From Sphingomonadales bacterium (GTDB lineage: Bacteria; Pseudomonadota; Alphaproteobacteria; Sphingomonadales; Sphingomonadaceae): a DNA stretch of 64,000 nt. How positions within the stretch are numbered: the first letter of the stretch is position 1; every line of letters starts with the position of its first letter. Below, piece after piece: positions 53,152-63,378 of this stretch. Made by a program: the position numbers and the translations under genes. The stretch is from contig JAGWUH010000009.1 in assembly GCA_028868535.1 (NCBI GenBank), forward strand, positions 36,220 through 100,219, read 5' to 3'. The notes below the pieces were generated by a model. The model was not told the DNA's origin and searched no databases. It was given only the letters and a program-made list of their open reading frames with translations.

Positions 53152-54390
53152 TCAGACCAGCATTTCCAGCGCCGGCCCTTGCCCGAGGAACGCCGACGGG
53201 CTGGCCGAGGCGCCATAGGCCCCGGCGCAGAACACCGCGACGAGATCGCCCGGTTCGGCGCGGGGAAAGCCCGCCTTGTCGGCCAGCCGGTCGAGCGGCG
53301 TGCACAGGCAGCCGACGATGCTCGCCTCCTCCTCGACTTCGGCCGCGAACCGGGTGGCGATCGCCACCGGGTAGTTGCGCCGCACCACCGTGCCGAAGTT
53401 CCCCGAAGCGGCCAGCTGGTGATGCAGGCCGCCGTCGGTGACGAGGTAGACCTCGCCGTGGCTCTCCTTGCGATCGACGACGCGGCACAGGTAGACGCCC
53501 GCCTCGCCGACCAGGTAGCGGCCCAGTTCCACGCAGAACTGCGTATCCGCGGCGTCCGGCCCGAGCGCGTCGAGCCGCTCGCCCAGCGCCGCGCCGATCG
53601 CAGCGAGGTCGACCGGGGTGTCGCCCGGGAAATAGGGGATGCCCATGCCGCCGCCGAGGTTGCAGTGCGGCAGCGGCACCCCGGCCTCTGCCGCCAGCCG
53701 CAACGCCAGCGCCACGGTCTGGGACTGGGTCTCGATCACCGCCGCGCTGTCGAGCGATTGCGATCCGGCGAAGATGTGGAACCCCCGCCAGTCCACCCCG
53801 GCCGCGACCAGCCGCCGCGCCAGCGCCGGCACCCGCACCGCGTCGATGCCGAACGGCTTGGCGCCGCCGCCCATCTTCATGCCCGAGCCCTTGAGGTCGA
53901 AATCGGGATTGACCCGGATCGCCAGCCGCGGCGTCACCCCCAGCCGCTGGCCGATCGCCAGCGCGCGGTCGGCCTCGCCCTCGGATTCGCAGTTCAGCGT
54001 CACCCCCGCCGCGATCGCCGCCTCGAGCTCCCGGTCGCGCTTGCCCGGCCCGGCGAACGAGACCCGCCGCGGGTCGATGCCGACCCCGCGCAGGATCGCC
54101 AGTTCCCCGCCCGAAGCGATGTCGAACCCGTCGACCAGCCCGGCCATGTGCGCGACCAGCGGCGAATAGGGATTGGCCTTGACCGCATAATGCAGCGCCA
54201 GCCGCGCCGGCATCGCCGCGCGCAGTTGCGCGACCCGCGCGTCGAGCAGCGACGTCGCATAGACGAACAGCGGCGTGTCCCCGGCCCGCGCCACGAGATC
54301 GGTGACCGGCACGCCATCGACCGCGAGCACGCCGTCGACGCAGCCCCAGCCGGGCGGGATCGGCCCCAGCGGCTTGCCGGCCGGCTTCAT
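53152..54390 (-). CDS. XrtA-associated PLP-dependent (alanine-racemase fold) decarboxylase
   Basis: 412 residues of fold-type III decarboxylase. PLP lysine K71 in 'LHYAVKANPYS', 'GSGMKMGGGAKPFGID', the PLP-phosphate glycine loop 'CNLGGGMGIPY', and 'AGAYGASASPSAFLG' near the end. Relatives decarboxylate ornithine, diaminopimelate or diaminobutyrate; the exosortase-linked group (TIGR03099) has no proven substrate. Its ATG overlaps the acyl-CoA ligase stop, so the two enzymes are made together. The next gene on this strand is 247 bases further on, in AT-richer sequence that probably holds another promoter. Confidence 0.93.
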   Translation of the reverse strand: MKPAGKPLGPIPPGWGCVDGVLAVDGVPVTDLVARAGDTPLFVYATSLLDARVAQLRAAMPARLALHYAVKANPYSPLVAHMAGLVDGFDIASGGELAILRGVGIDPRRVSFAGPGKRDRELEAAIAAGVTLNCESEGEADRALAIGQRLGVTPRLAIRVNPDFDLKGSGMKMGGGAKPFGIDAVRVPALARRLVAAGVDWRGFHIFAGSQSLDSAAVIETQSQTVALALRLAAEAGVPLPHCNLGGGMGIPYFPGDTPVDLAAIGAALGERLDALGPDAADTQFCVELGRYLVGEAGVYLCRVVDRKESHGEVYLVTDGGLHHQLAASGNFGTVVRRNYPVAIATRFAAEVEEEASIVGCLCTPLDRLADKAGFPRAEPGDLVAVFCAGAYGASASPSAFLGQGPALEMLV

Positions 54391-55877
54391 GCCGCCAGTG
54401 CCCGGATCTCGGCCTGGAGGCCGCTGCGGTCGAGCTTGCCGTTCGGCCCGACCGGCATCGCCGCGCGCCAGTGAATCACGCGCGGCTGCATGAAGTTGGG
54501 CAACTCCCGCCCCAGCGCACGCGGCAGCTCCGCCTCGGCCACCGCCGGGTCGATCCCCGGCGCCGGCCGCGCCACCAGGTGAACCGCCTGCCCGAGCCGC
54601 GCATCGGGAATGCCCAGCGCCACCGCCTCCGCCACCAGCCCGGTCGCCACTGCGGCGTCCTCGACCTCCTGCGGGCTGATGCGGTTGCCGGCCGACTTGA
54701 TCATCGCGTCGCGCCGCCCGACGAAATAGAGCAGGCCATCGGCGTCGCGCCGCACCCGGTCGCCCGACCACACCGCCATGCCGCCATAGCGCGAGGCCGC
54801 CGGCGCCGGGCGATAGCGCTCGGCGGTGCGCTCCGCGTCGCGCCAGTAGCCCTGCGCCACCAGCGGCCCGCAATGGACCAGTTCGCCTTCCTCGCCATCG
54901 GCCGCGACCGCGCCGGCATCGTCGATCACCAGGATCTCGGCATGGGGGATGGCCTTGCCCATCGAGGTCGGGTGCGTGTCGATCAGCGCCGGATCGAGGT
55001 AGGTCGAGCGGAACGCTTCGGTCAGCCCGTACATCGCGTAGAGCCGTGCCTGCGGGAACAGCGCGCGCAGCCGCCGCACCAGCTCCGGCGTCAGCGCCCC
55101 GCCCGAATTGGTCAGCCGCCGCAGCTTGCCCGCCGTTTCCGCCGGCCAGTCGAGCTCCGCCAGCTGCACCCACAGCGGCGGCACGCAGGCCAGGGTAGTG
55201 ACGCCGTGGCGGTCGATCGCCTTCACCACGTCGCGCGGGGTCAGGTAGTCGAGCGGGACCGCGCTGGCCCCGGCGTACCAGTGCGACAAAAGCTGGTTCT
55301 GGCCATAATCGAACGACAGCGGCAGCACCGCCAGCGCGCGATCGTCCTCGGCGAGGCCGAGATAGGTCGCCACCGCCTCCGCCCCCAGCCACATGTTGGC
55401 GTGGCTGAGCATCACCCCCTTGGGCCGGCCGGTCGAGCCGGAGGTGTAGAGGATCGCCGCCAGCTCGGCCGGATCGGCCCGCGACGGACCCAGCGGCGCC
55501 GCCGTCGCCGCCCCGGCGAGCAGCTCGCCCTCGCCCAGCAGCGCGCAGGATGCCGGCACGTCGCCCGGTTCCAGCGTCTGCAACCGCGCCGGTGTCCCCG
55601 CCAGCAGCGCCGCGCCGCTGTCGGCGAGGATATGCGCGACCTGCGCGCGCTTGAGCAGCGGGTTGACCGGCACGTGCACCAGCCCGGCGCGGGCGCAGGC
55701 CAGCGGCATCAGGCAGGTCAGCTCGCCCTTGGCGGCCCAGGTGGCGACGCGCGCGCCGGGTTCGGGCACGCGCTGCCGCAGCCATCCCGCAAGCCGGGAC
55801 AAACGCGATCTTAAGGCCTCGTAGCTAAGCACGCCGTCGCGCAGGACCAGCGCGGGCGCATCGTCCCGCCCCCGCAA
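54387..55877 (-). CDS. XrtA-associated acyl-CoA/amino-acid ligase (AMP-forming)
   Basis: 496 residues of the ANL superfamily. P-loop 'ILYTSGSTGRPKG' at 142-154, A5 'MYGLTEAFRSTYLDP', A8 'SAGNRISPQEVED', and the A10 lysine K481 in 'GPNGKLDRSG'. This is the TIGR03098 group. It activates a carboxylic or amino acid as the adenylate; the nearby acyl carrier protein is the likely acceptor. The start is a TTG at 55877. No ATG or GTG exists in frame upstream, and there is no good ribosome-binding site, so the start is uncertain. Confidence 0.88.
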   Translation of the reverse strand: MRGRDDAPALVLRDGVLSYEALRSRLSRLAGWLRQRVPEPGARVATWAAKGELTCLMPLACARAGLVHVPVNPLLKRAQVAHILADSGAALLAGTPARLQTLEPGDVPASCALLGEGELLAGAATAAPLGPSRADPAELAAILYTSGSTGRPKGVMLSHANMWLGAEAVATYLGLAEDDRALAVLPLSFDYGQNQLLSHWYAGASAVPLDYLTPRDVVKAIDRHGVTTLACVPPLWVQLAELDWPAETAGKLRRLTNSGGALTPELVRRLRALFPQARLYAMYGLTEAFRSTYLDPALIDTHPTSMGKAIPHAEILVIDDAGAVAADGEEGELVHCGPLVAQGYWRDAERTAERYRPAPAASRYGGMAVWSGDRVRRDADGLLYFVGRRDAMIKSAGNRISPQEVEDAAVATGLVAEAVALGIPDARLGQAVHLVARPAPGIDPAVAEAELPRALGRELPNFMQPRVIHWRAAMPVGPNGKLDRSGLQAEIRALAA

Positions 55878-55954
55878 CGCGAGATGGTCAAGCGGCCGGA
55901 TCGCGGTTTCAGGGGTCGTGGAAATGGCTCGGGCTCCGCAAGCGAGGTGTAACC

Positions 55955-56980
55955 GTGATTTCGGTCGCTTACCACGACGATCTTAAGGAAGTGCAAGACA
56001 GCGCCCCCCTCGCGGCGCTGCTCGACGCGCCGGCGGCGGCGGCGCCGTTCGACCGCCTCGCCTGGTGGCAGGGGCTGGCGCGCGATTGCGGCCTGGCGCC
56101 GTTGCTGGCGGTGGCGCGCGATGGCGACGACGCGGCGGTGCTGCCGCTGCAGCGGACCGGCGCCGGCCTGCAGGCGTTGGCCAACTGGTATTCGTTCCGG
56201 GTCCGCCCGGTGGTCACCCCCGGCGCCGACTCGCGCGCGCTGCTGACCCGCCTCGCCGCCGATCTCGCCCGGCGCGACGGGCGGCTCACGCTCGCGCCCG
56301 TGCCCGACGAGCACGGCGAGGCCCGGCTGCTGGCGGAAGCGTTCCGCGCTGCCGGCTGGTTCGTCGATGTCTGCCCGTGCGACACCAACCACGTCCTCGC
56401 GGTCGGCGGGCGCAGCTATGCCGAATACCTGGCCGGGCGCCCCGGCCCGCTGCGCACGACGCTGAAGCGCAAGGCGCGCAAGGTCGTGGTCTCGCTGTTT
56501 CACCACTTCGACGACGCCGCCTGGGACGCCTACGAGGCGATCTACGCACAAAGCTGGAAGCCCGAGGAAGGCTCGCCCGCGTTCCTGCGCCGCTTTGCCG
56601 AGGCCGAGGGCGCCGCCGGCCGCCTGCGCATGGCGGTCGCCTATGCCGCGATCGACGGCATCGTCCAGCCGGTGGCGGCGCAGTTCTGGACGGTGGAGGG
56701 CGGCACCGCCTACATCCACAAGCTCGCCCACGTCGAGGCGGCCAAGCCGCTGTCGCCGGGGACGACGCTGTCGGCCGCGCTGTTCGAGCAGGTGATCGAC
56801 CGCGACGGCGTCGATTTCGTCGATTTCGGCACCGGCGACGATGGCTACAAGCGCGACTGGATGGAGTTCCAGCGGCCGCGCTATCGCCTGTCGATGCTCA
56901 GGCCGGGCAACCCGCGCCACTGGCCCCGAATCGCACGGCTGGTGCTGCGCCGACTTGCGGGAGGCCGCGAGCATGGCTAG
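55955..56980 (+). CDS. XrtA-locus GNAT/FemAB-fold acyltransferase
   Basis: 341 residues with the BioF2-like acetyltransferase arrangement: 'FDRLAWWQGLARDCGLAPLLAVARDGDDAAVLPLQ' at the N-terminus, 'RTTLKRKARKVVVSLFHH' and 'GGTAYIHKLAHVEAAKPLSPGTTLSAALFEQVIDRDGVDFVDFGTGDDGYKRDW' at the C-terminus. Start is a GTG behind GAGG. It diverges from the acyl-CoA ligase across less than 80 bases and overlaps the ACP gene, which points to an ACP-bound acyl donor. It is a different protein from the FemAB at 45 kb. Confidence 0.88.
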   Translation: MISVAYHDDLKEVQDSAPLAALLDAPAAAAPFDRLAWWQGLARDCGLAPLLAVARDGDDAAVLPLQRTGAGLQALANWYSFRVRPVVTPGADSRALLTRLAADLARRDGRLTLAPVPDEHGEARLLAEAFRAAGWFVDVCPCDTNHVLAVGGRSYAEYLAGRPGPLRTTLKRKARKVVVSLFHHFDDAAWDAYEAIYAQSWKPEEGSPAFLRRFAEAEGAAGRLRMAVAYAAIDGIVQPVAAQFWTVEGGTAYIHKLAHVEAAKPLSPGTTLSAALFEQVIDRDGVDFVDFGTGDDGYKRDWMEFQRPRYRLSMLRPGNPRHWPRIARLVLRRLAGGREHG

Positions 56981-57281
56981 TGCGCCCCCACTTTCCGTTT
57001 CGTCCGCTTCGGGGTGCTTGATGTCCGACGATACTGACCGGCAACTGCGCAGCATCCTGGGCGACGTGCTCGGGCTGTCCGCCGATCGCGTCGCCGCCTT
57101 CGACGATGCCACCGGCCTGTTCGGCGATCTGCCGGAGCTGGACTCGATGGCCGTCGCCGGCCTGCTGACCGAGATCGAGGACCGGCTCGACATCGTCATC
57201 GACGACGACGAGGTCGATGGCGACCTGCTCGCGGACTTCGGGGCGCTGCGGCGTTTCGTCGAGGCGAAGCGCGCCGGGTGA
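56973..57281 (+). CDS. XrtA-associated acyl carrier protein
   Basis: 102 residues (86 if started at the ATG at 57021). An acidic four-helix ACP with the phosphopantetheine serine in 'ELDSMAVAGLL' (S58 in the long form). The DSM motif and 'DDDEVDGDLL' are as in other exosortase-linked ACPs. The longer start has a GGGAGG site at the right distance and overlaps the upstream stop by 8 bases. The shorter one matches usual ACP length but has only GGGG upstream. It carries acyl or aminoacyl groups for the locus. Confidence 0.88.
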   Translation: MASAPPLSVSSASGCLMSDDTDRQLRSILGDVLGLSADRVAAFDDATGLFGDLPELDSMAVAGLLTEIEDRLDIVIDDDEVDGDLLADFGALRRFVEAKRAG

Positions 57282-57288
57282 CGCGGCG

Positions 57289-57978
57289 TTGACGCCGGTC
57301 ACCTGGCCCTGCCCGGACGCCGCTGGCGGGCTGGTGCGCGAACTGGCGCTGGTGACGGGCTCGGGCCGGCCGCGCCGCGTGCTCGTCGTCCCCGCGCTGT
57401 TCGAGGAAGCCAACAAGCTGCGGCGCTTCACCGTCGAGACGATGCGCCGGCTCGATGCCGCCGGCATCGACGCGGTGCTCCCCGACCTGCCCGGCACCAA
57501 CGAAAGCCTGCAACCGCTGGCGACGCAGACGCCCGAGGGCTGGCGTGCGGCGATGACGGCGGCGGCGGCGCATTTCGGAGCCACCCACGTGCTGGCGATC
57601 CGCGGCGGCGCGCTGGTCGCGCCGGCGGCGCTGCCGGGCTGGCTGCTCGCCCCGGTCAAGGGCGCGGGCGTGCTGCGCCAGATGCTGCGCGCGCGCATCC
57701 TCGCGCGGCGCGAGGCCGGGGTGGAGGAGACGCAGGACGCGCTGCTCGCGGAGGGCCGCGCGCACGGGCTGGAACTCGCCGGCTATCGCCTCGGCGCCGG
57801 CTTCATCGCCGCGATCGGTGCGCTCGAAGCCGAGACGACGGACCGCATGACGGTGACGCCGGAGCTGCTGCAGGGCCCGGGCCTGTGGCTGCGCGCCGAG
57901 CCTGGCGAAAGCCCGGCGCAGGCCGATGCGCTGGCGGCGATCGTTGCCGTCGGCATGGCCTGGGAGGCGGCGCCGTGA
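57289..57978 (+). CDS. XrtA-locus alpha/beta-hydrolase-like protein (divergent)
   Basis: 229 residues from a TTG start 8 bases after the ACP stop; no ATG is available at the N-terminus. It has the hydrolase core pattern 'RVLVVPALFEEANKLRRFTVETMRRLDAAGIDAVLPDLPGTNES', as in exosortase-associated hydrolase 2. The usual nucleophile elbow G-x-S-x-G reads 'LAIRGGALV' here, with glycine in place of serine, so it may be inactive or act differently. Its stop overlaps the next gene's GTG. Confidence 0.75.
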   Translation: MTPVTWPCPDAAGGLVRELALVTGSGRPRRVLVVPALFEEANKLRRFTVETMRRLDAAGIDAVLPDLPGTNESLQPLATQTPEGWRAAMTAAAAHFGATHVLAIRGGALVAPAALPGWLLAPVKGAGVLRQMLRARILARREAGVEETQDALLAEGRAHGLELAGYRLGAGFIAAIGALEAETTDRMTVTPELLQGPGLWLRAEPGESPAQADALAAIVAVGMAWEAAP

Positions 57979-58790
57979 ACCGCCGCGATTTCCTGGCGAT
58001 CCCGTGCGAGGGCGCGACGCTGATGGCGACGCTGGACCTGCCCGCCGGCGGCGCGGCCCGCAGCGGCCTGCTGGTCGTCACCGGCGGCAACGAGATCCGT
58101 TCCGGCGCCTGGAACGGCCACGCCCTGCTGGCGGCGCGGCTTTCCGCGCAAGGCCACGCGGTGCTGCGCTTCGACCGGCGCGGGATCGGCGACAGCGACG
58201 GCGCCAACGCCGGATTTCGCGGCAGCGCCGCCGATATCGCGGCGGCACTGGCGGCGTTCCGCGCCGAAGTGCCGGGGCTCCGGCGCGTGGTCGGCTGGGG
58301 CAATTGCGACGCCGCCAGCGCGCTGATGCTCGGCGCCGGCTGCGATTGCGATGCGCTGGTCCTGTCCAACCCGTGGACTTACGCGCACGACGACGACGCC
58401 GGCGGTGCGGACGAGCCCGCGCCCGCGCCGCTCACCGCCACCGAACTGCGCGCGCACTACCGCGCGCGGCTGCTCAACCCGGCGGCGCTGCGGCGCCTGC
58501 TGACCGGCGGGGTGCCGCTCGGCAAGCTGGCGCGCAGCCTCGTCGGCCTGTTCCGCAAGCCGCCGCCGCCCGGCACGCTGGCGCAGGACATGGCCGCCGG
58601 GCTGGCGCGGTTCGATGGCCCGGTGCAATTGCTGGTGGCAGAGCGCGATCGCACCGGCCAGGCGTTCCTGGCGGCGTGGGACCGGGACGACGCGCGGATC
58701 GCCCGCTGCCCGGATGCCACGCACAGCTTCGTCGAGGCGCACGCGCAACAATGGCTGGAAGCGCGGCTGCTCGCGGCGCTGGCCGGCTGA
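57975..58790 (+). CDS. exosortase A system-associated hydrolase 1
   Basis: 271 residues of alpha/beta-hydrolase fold: 'SGLLVVTGGNEIRSGAWNGHALLAARLSAQGHAVLRFDRRGIGDSDGAN' and the elbow 'GWGNCDAASALML', where Cys replaces the nucleophile serine, as in the TIGR03100 group. The late 'CPDATHSFVE' supplies the catalytic histidine. Probably a thioesterase or transferase acting on ACP-bound groups; unproven. GTG start inside the previous stop (GTGA). It converges with obgE with a 3-base gap. Confidence 0.88.
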   Translation: MNRRDFLAIPCEGATLMATLDLPAGGAARSGLLVVTGGNEIRSGAWNGHALLAARLSAQGHAVLRFDRRGIGDSDGANAGFRGSAADIAAALAAFRAEVPGLRRVVGWGNCDAASALMLGAGCDCDALVLSNPWTYAHDDDAGGADEPAPAPLTATELRAHYRARLLNPAALRRLLTGGVPLGKLARSLVGLFRKPPPPGTLAQDMAAGLARFDGPVQLLVAERDRTGQAFLAAWDRDDARIARCPDATHSFVEAHAQQWLEARLLAALAG

Positions 58791-58793
58791 CGG

Positions 58794-59924
<1,131 letters not shown>

Positions 59925-60045
59925 TCAGCCCGGAGCGAGAATGGTGCGGTTCGAGAACCGGCGCGCAGCGGCCTTGATGGCCGTGAGCACCGGAAGCGCA
60001 GAACAGCGCCATTCGCAGCCCGGGATGTGGCAATTATCGGTGCAC

Positions 60046-60121
<76 letters not shown>

Positions 60122-60223
60122 GTTCCAGTGCGAGACGCGAAGCCTAAGCCTCGCGAAGAGCGGCCCCCTTAGCGAAGGAGGCCGCGCCATGGAAGGGTTA
60201 TTTTCGCAAAATCGCGCGCGCCT

Positions 60224-60958
60224 TCATCGCGAGCCGGGATAGGCCTGCGCCGTGGTCGTCGCCGGGCCGGCGGCGGGCGTCGCCGGCAGGGTGATCGTCA
60301 CCGGCACCGGCGCCGGCTGGTACCGGGCCTTCCAGTCGGCCAGCGCGGCGCGATAGGCGTCGTAGCTGCGATAGAAATTGTCGTAGACGATCTCGATGTT
60401 CGGCAGGCTGCGCGCGGCGAAGGCGTCGAGGTCCTTCGACGTGACCCCCGCCATGTCGCGGTTGACCGCCTGGACCGCGTCGCAGAACTCGCCCTGCACC
60501 GGCGGCAGCGCGAAGTGGTTGTAGACCGCAGTCATGTACAGCTCGCGCGGGCGGATGTAGCCGGCGCCGTACTTGCCCTTGAACTCGCTGTCGATGGTGC
60601 GGTTGGTCGCCGCCAGCTTCTTCGCGTGGGTCTTGAGGAACGCGCGATAGGCCACGACGATGTCGGCATGGCGCGGGTCGAGGCAGTTCAGCGCCGCGAC
60701 GTTGAACGCCGAGCGCAGGTTCCAGGTCGTCTGCGCCGGGGTGATGTTGCGGTTGACGCTCTCGCGCAGGCCGTCGGCGCCGAGCGCGGGCACCGGCAGG
60801 TTGTCGGGCGCGTTGTTCGGGGCGAGCGGGCGCGGCGGGGTCGGCACCACCAGCTTGGGCGGCGGCGGTGGCGGCGGCGGCGGTGGCGGCGGGCTGGAAC
60901 AGGCGGCAACGCCGGCCAGCAGCGTGGCGACCAGCGTCAGCCGGAACGGGCGCGACAT
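60224..60958 (-). CDS. lipoprotein with polyproline tract
   Basis: 244 residues: signal peptide with a lipobox (LLAGVAAC), then twelve consecutive prolines, a Pro-rich linker, and an alpha-helical domain ('FNVAALNCLDPRHADIVVAYRAFLKTHAKKLAATNRTIDSEFK', 'YNHFALPPVQGEFCDAVQAVNRD'). Two cysteines of the domain may be bonded. The polyproline run could span part of the periplasm. No named family. GGGGAG precedes the chosen ATG; an ATG 12 codons earlier spoils the signal peptide. Confidence 0.82.
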   Translation of the reverse strand: MSRPFRLTLVATLLAGVAACSSPPPPPPPPPPPPKLVVPTPPRPLAPNNAPDNLPVPALGADGLRESVNRNITPAQTTWNLRSAFNVAALNCLDPRHADIVVAYRAFLKTHAKKLAATNRTIDSEFKGKYGAGYIRPRELYMTAVYNHFALPPVQGEFCDAVQAVNRDMAGVTSKDLDAFAARSLPNIEIVYDNFYRSYDAYRAALADWKARYQPAPVPVTITLPATPAAGPATTTAQAYPGSR

Positions 60959-61087
60959 TCGTGGAATCTCCCCATGCATCTGGCGGCGGCGCATAGCGGC
61001 GTTTGGCTTTCGCGTCGATGAAGCAATCCCGGACGCACGACGCCCGGCGCGCCGAAACGCGCCGGGCGCAGGACCGGTCGAAATGCG

Positions 61088-61825
61088 TTAGCGGCGATCG
61101 CCCATGAAGCTGAGCAGGAACTGGAACAGGTTGATGAAGTCGAGGTAGAGGCTGAGCGCGCCCATCACCACGACCTTGCCGACGAACTCGGTGCCGGCGA
61201 CCTGCCAGTAGGTCTGCTTGAGGCGCTGCGTGTCATAGGCGGTCAGCCCCGCGAACAGCAGCACGCCGACGATCGAGATCGCCAGCCCCAGCCCCGGCAT
61301 CGGGAAGAACGCGTTGATCAGCATGGCGATGAGGATGCCGAACAGCCCCATCGTGAAGAACGCGCCCATCCCCGAGAGGTTGCGGCGGGTGGTGTAGCCG
61401 ACCAGGCTGAGCCCGGCGAACGCGCCGGCGGTGGCGAAGAACGTCGCCGCGATCGAGGCGCCGGTGTAGACGAAGAAGATCGACGACAGCGACAGCCCCA
61501 TCGCCACGCTGAAGCCCCAGAAGCAGGCCTGCAGCGTCGAGGTGCGCATCCGCGTCAGGCCGAAGCTCATCGCCATGACGAAGCCGAGCGGGGCCAGCGC
61601 CACCAGCCAGCGCAGCGGGGTGCCGAACACCGCCGCCGCCATGCCCGAGCGCGCGAACAGCAGCGCGACCACGCCCGACAGCAGCACGCCCGAGGCCATG
61701 TAGTTGTAGATCGAGAGCATGTAGCGCCGCAGCCCGGCATCGACCGTGGCGGCGCGCGCACCCGCAACGCCGGTGGAAGCGCCGAAACCCGTGCCGGTCG
61801 GCTGGGGATCGTTCCAGATGGCCAT
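61088..61825 (-). CDS. Bax inhibitor-1/YccA family membrane protein
   Basis: 245 residues with seven predicted transmembrane helices. Family features are 'YMLSIYNYMASGVLLSGVVALLF' near the first helix, 'GLSLSSIFFVYTGASIAATFFATAGAFAGLSLVGYTTRRNLSGMG' in the middle and 'AYDTQRLKQTYW...ALSLYLDFINLFQFLLSFMG' at the end. The bacterial homologue YetJ is a pH-sensitive calcium leak channel; YccA inhibits FtsH. A GGAGA lies upstream of MAIWNDP. Transcription is likely independent, with a 120-base gap to the next gene downstream. Confidence 0.93.
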   Translation of the reverse strand: MAIWNDPQPTGTGFGASTGVAGARAATVDAGLRRYMLSIYNYMASGVLLSGVVALLFARSGMAAAVFGTPLRWLVALAPLGFVMAMSFGLTRMRTSTLQACFWGFSVAMGLSLSSIFFVYTGASIAATFFATAGAFAGLSLVGYTTRRNLSGMGAFFTMGLFGILIAMLINAFFPMPGLGLAISIVGVLLFAGLTAYDTQRLKQTYWQVAGTEFVGKVVVMGALSLYLDFINLFQFLLSFMGDRR

Positions 61826-62024
61826 ATCGAGGGTTCTCCAGTGGCCGCGCGCGGCAATCGCGCCGGCAATGTCGTGCATATCGGCCTTGATCGGCCCGGT
61901 TTCAAGCGAAACCGATTGATTTTCCGGTCACGATTTGTCGCACCGCAGCCATGAACGAAGCGATAACGTGCCGATAACGCGCCCAAAACGCGGCCATGAC
62001 GCGGCGTGAACCGGACGCATCCGA

Positions 62025-62864
62025 TCAGCCGCGCGCCGCGGCCGCCATCTCCACGCCGCGATCGCGTGCCGCCGTCAGGCACGCGGCGACGAGATCGCCC
62101 AGCGCCCCGCCGGCGTCGAGCACCCGCAATCCCGCCTCGGTGGTGCCCCCCGGACTGGCCACGCGCCGCGCCAGATCGCCCGGCGCCTGGCCGGAGGAAG
62201 CCGCCAGCAGCCCCGCGCCCTCGACCATCGCCAGCGCCAGGCGCTGCGACTGGTCCGCCGGCAACCCCAGCCCCGCCCCGGCCTGCGCCAGCGCATCGAT
62301 GAAGCGATAGACGAATGCCGGGCCCGATCCGGCCAGCGCCGTCACCGCGTCGAACAGGGCTTCGGGCACCCATTCCGGCTGGCCCAGCGGCGCCATCAGC
62401 GCGGTGACCTGCGCGCGCAAGCCCTCCGCGGCGGCGTCGCTGGCCAGCGCCACCGGCGACTTGCCGATCGCCGCCGCCAGGTTCGGCATGATCCGCACCG
62501 GCGCCCGCGCCGCCGGAAAGCGTTCCGCCAGGCTGGCGAGCTCGACCCCCGCCAGGATCGACAGCAGCACCGTATCGCTGCCGACGAGCGGCGCCAGCAC
62601 CGGCGCCACCTCGTCGAGCAATTGCGGCTTCACCCCCAGCAGGATCGCGTCGAAGCGCCCGTCGGCGGGCAGCGTGCGCAGCAGCGTCACCCCGGCCGGC
62701 GCCGCCGCCAGCACCGGATCGACGACAGTGACCCGCGCCGGATCGAGACATCCCTTGTCACCGGCGCCGCCCCCGGCGGCCAGCCAGCCGGCCAGCATCG
62801 CCCCGCCCATGTTGCCGCAGCCAACGACCAGCAGCGATCCAGGCCAGGCCAGCGTGTCAGCCAC
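62025..62864 (-). CDS. proC: pyrroline-5-carboxylate reductase
   Basis: 279 residues from a GTG behind a strong GGGGAGG site; an in-frame ATG 7 codons earlier lies inside the ybjN-like gene. NAD(P) motif 'VVGCGNMGGAMLAGW', then 'ILLGVKPQ', 'RIMPNLAAAIGKS' and the C-terminal 'ALAGSGPAFVYRFIDAL...RRVASPGGTTEAGL' that forms the dimer and active site. It reduces pyrroline-5-carboxylate to proline. It begins 1-2 bases after the YbjN stop, so the two are co-translated. Confidence 0.95.
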   Translation of the reverse strand: MADTLAWPGSLLVVGCGNMGGAMLAGWLAAGGGAGDKGCLDPARVTVVDPVLAAAPAGVTLLRTLPADGRFDAILLGVKPQLLDEVAPVLAPLVGSDTVLLSILAGVELASLAERFPAARAPVRIMPNLAAAIGKSPVALASDAAAEGLRAQVTALMAPLGQPEWVPEALFDAVTALAGSGPAFVYRFIDALAQAGAGLGLPADQSQRLALAMVEGAGLLAASSGQAPGDLARRVASPGGTTEAGLRVLDAGGALGDLVAACLTAARDRGVEMAAAARG

Positions 62865-62865
62865 C

Positions 62866-63378
62866 TCAGGCCTCCCCGGCGGCATCGACCAGCGCGCTCG
62901 CCAGCGCCTCGGTCGGGGACTTGTCGCCCCACAGGATGAACTGGAACGCCGGATAGAAGCGATCGCATTCCTCGATCGCCAGCTCGACCATGGTCTGCGC
63001 CTGCGACAGCGTCAGCATGCCATCGTCGCCAAGCAGCAGGCCGTGGCGGTAGAGCAGCACCCAGCCGTTCGACCAGATGTCGAAATGGCCGAGCCAGAGC
63101 TGCTCGTTGATCAGCCCCATGACCTCGAACACCGCCGGGCGCTTGTCCTCGGGCACGCGGATGTCGGGCAGGCACAGCAGTTGCAGGACGTTGTCCTCCG
63201 CCCGCCAGATCGCGCGGAGCTGGTACGTCGCCCAGGAGCCCTGGATCTCGCCGTTGAGCTCTTCCTCGCCGGCGAACTCGTACGTCCAGCCATGGGCCTC
63301 GAACAGCTGGCCCAGCATCTCGACCGGGGCGGCGTCCTCGTGGCGTTCGGCGCGGCCATGCGGGGCGCGGGCTACCAT
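62866..63378 (-). CDS. YbjN domain-containing protein
   Basis: 170 residues with the YbjN fold pattern 'PVEMLGQLFEAHGWTYEFAGEEELNGEIQGSWATYQLRAIWRAEDNVLQLLCLPDIRVPEDKRPAVFEVMGLINEQLWLGHFDIWSNGWVLLYRH'. It is a type III secretion chaperone-like fold; YbjN in E. coli affects motility and stress responses by an unknown mechanism. The ATG at 63378 is chosen; a TTG 36 codons earlier is open but not conserved. It is the first gene of a pair with proC. Confidence 0.88.
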   Translation of the reverse strand: MVARAPHGRAERHEDAAPVEMLGQLFEAHGWTYEFAGEEELNGEIQGSWATYQLRAIWRAEDNVLQLLCLPDIRVPEDKRPAVFEVMGLINEQLWLGHFDIWSNGWVLLYRHGLLLGDDGMLTLSQAQTMVELAIEECDRFYPAFQFILWGDKSPTEALASALVDAAGEA

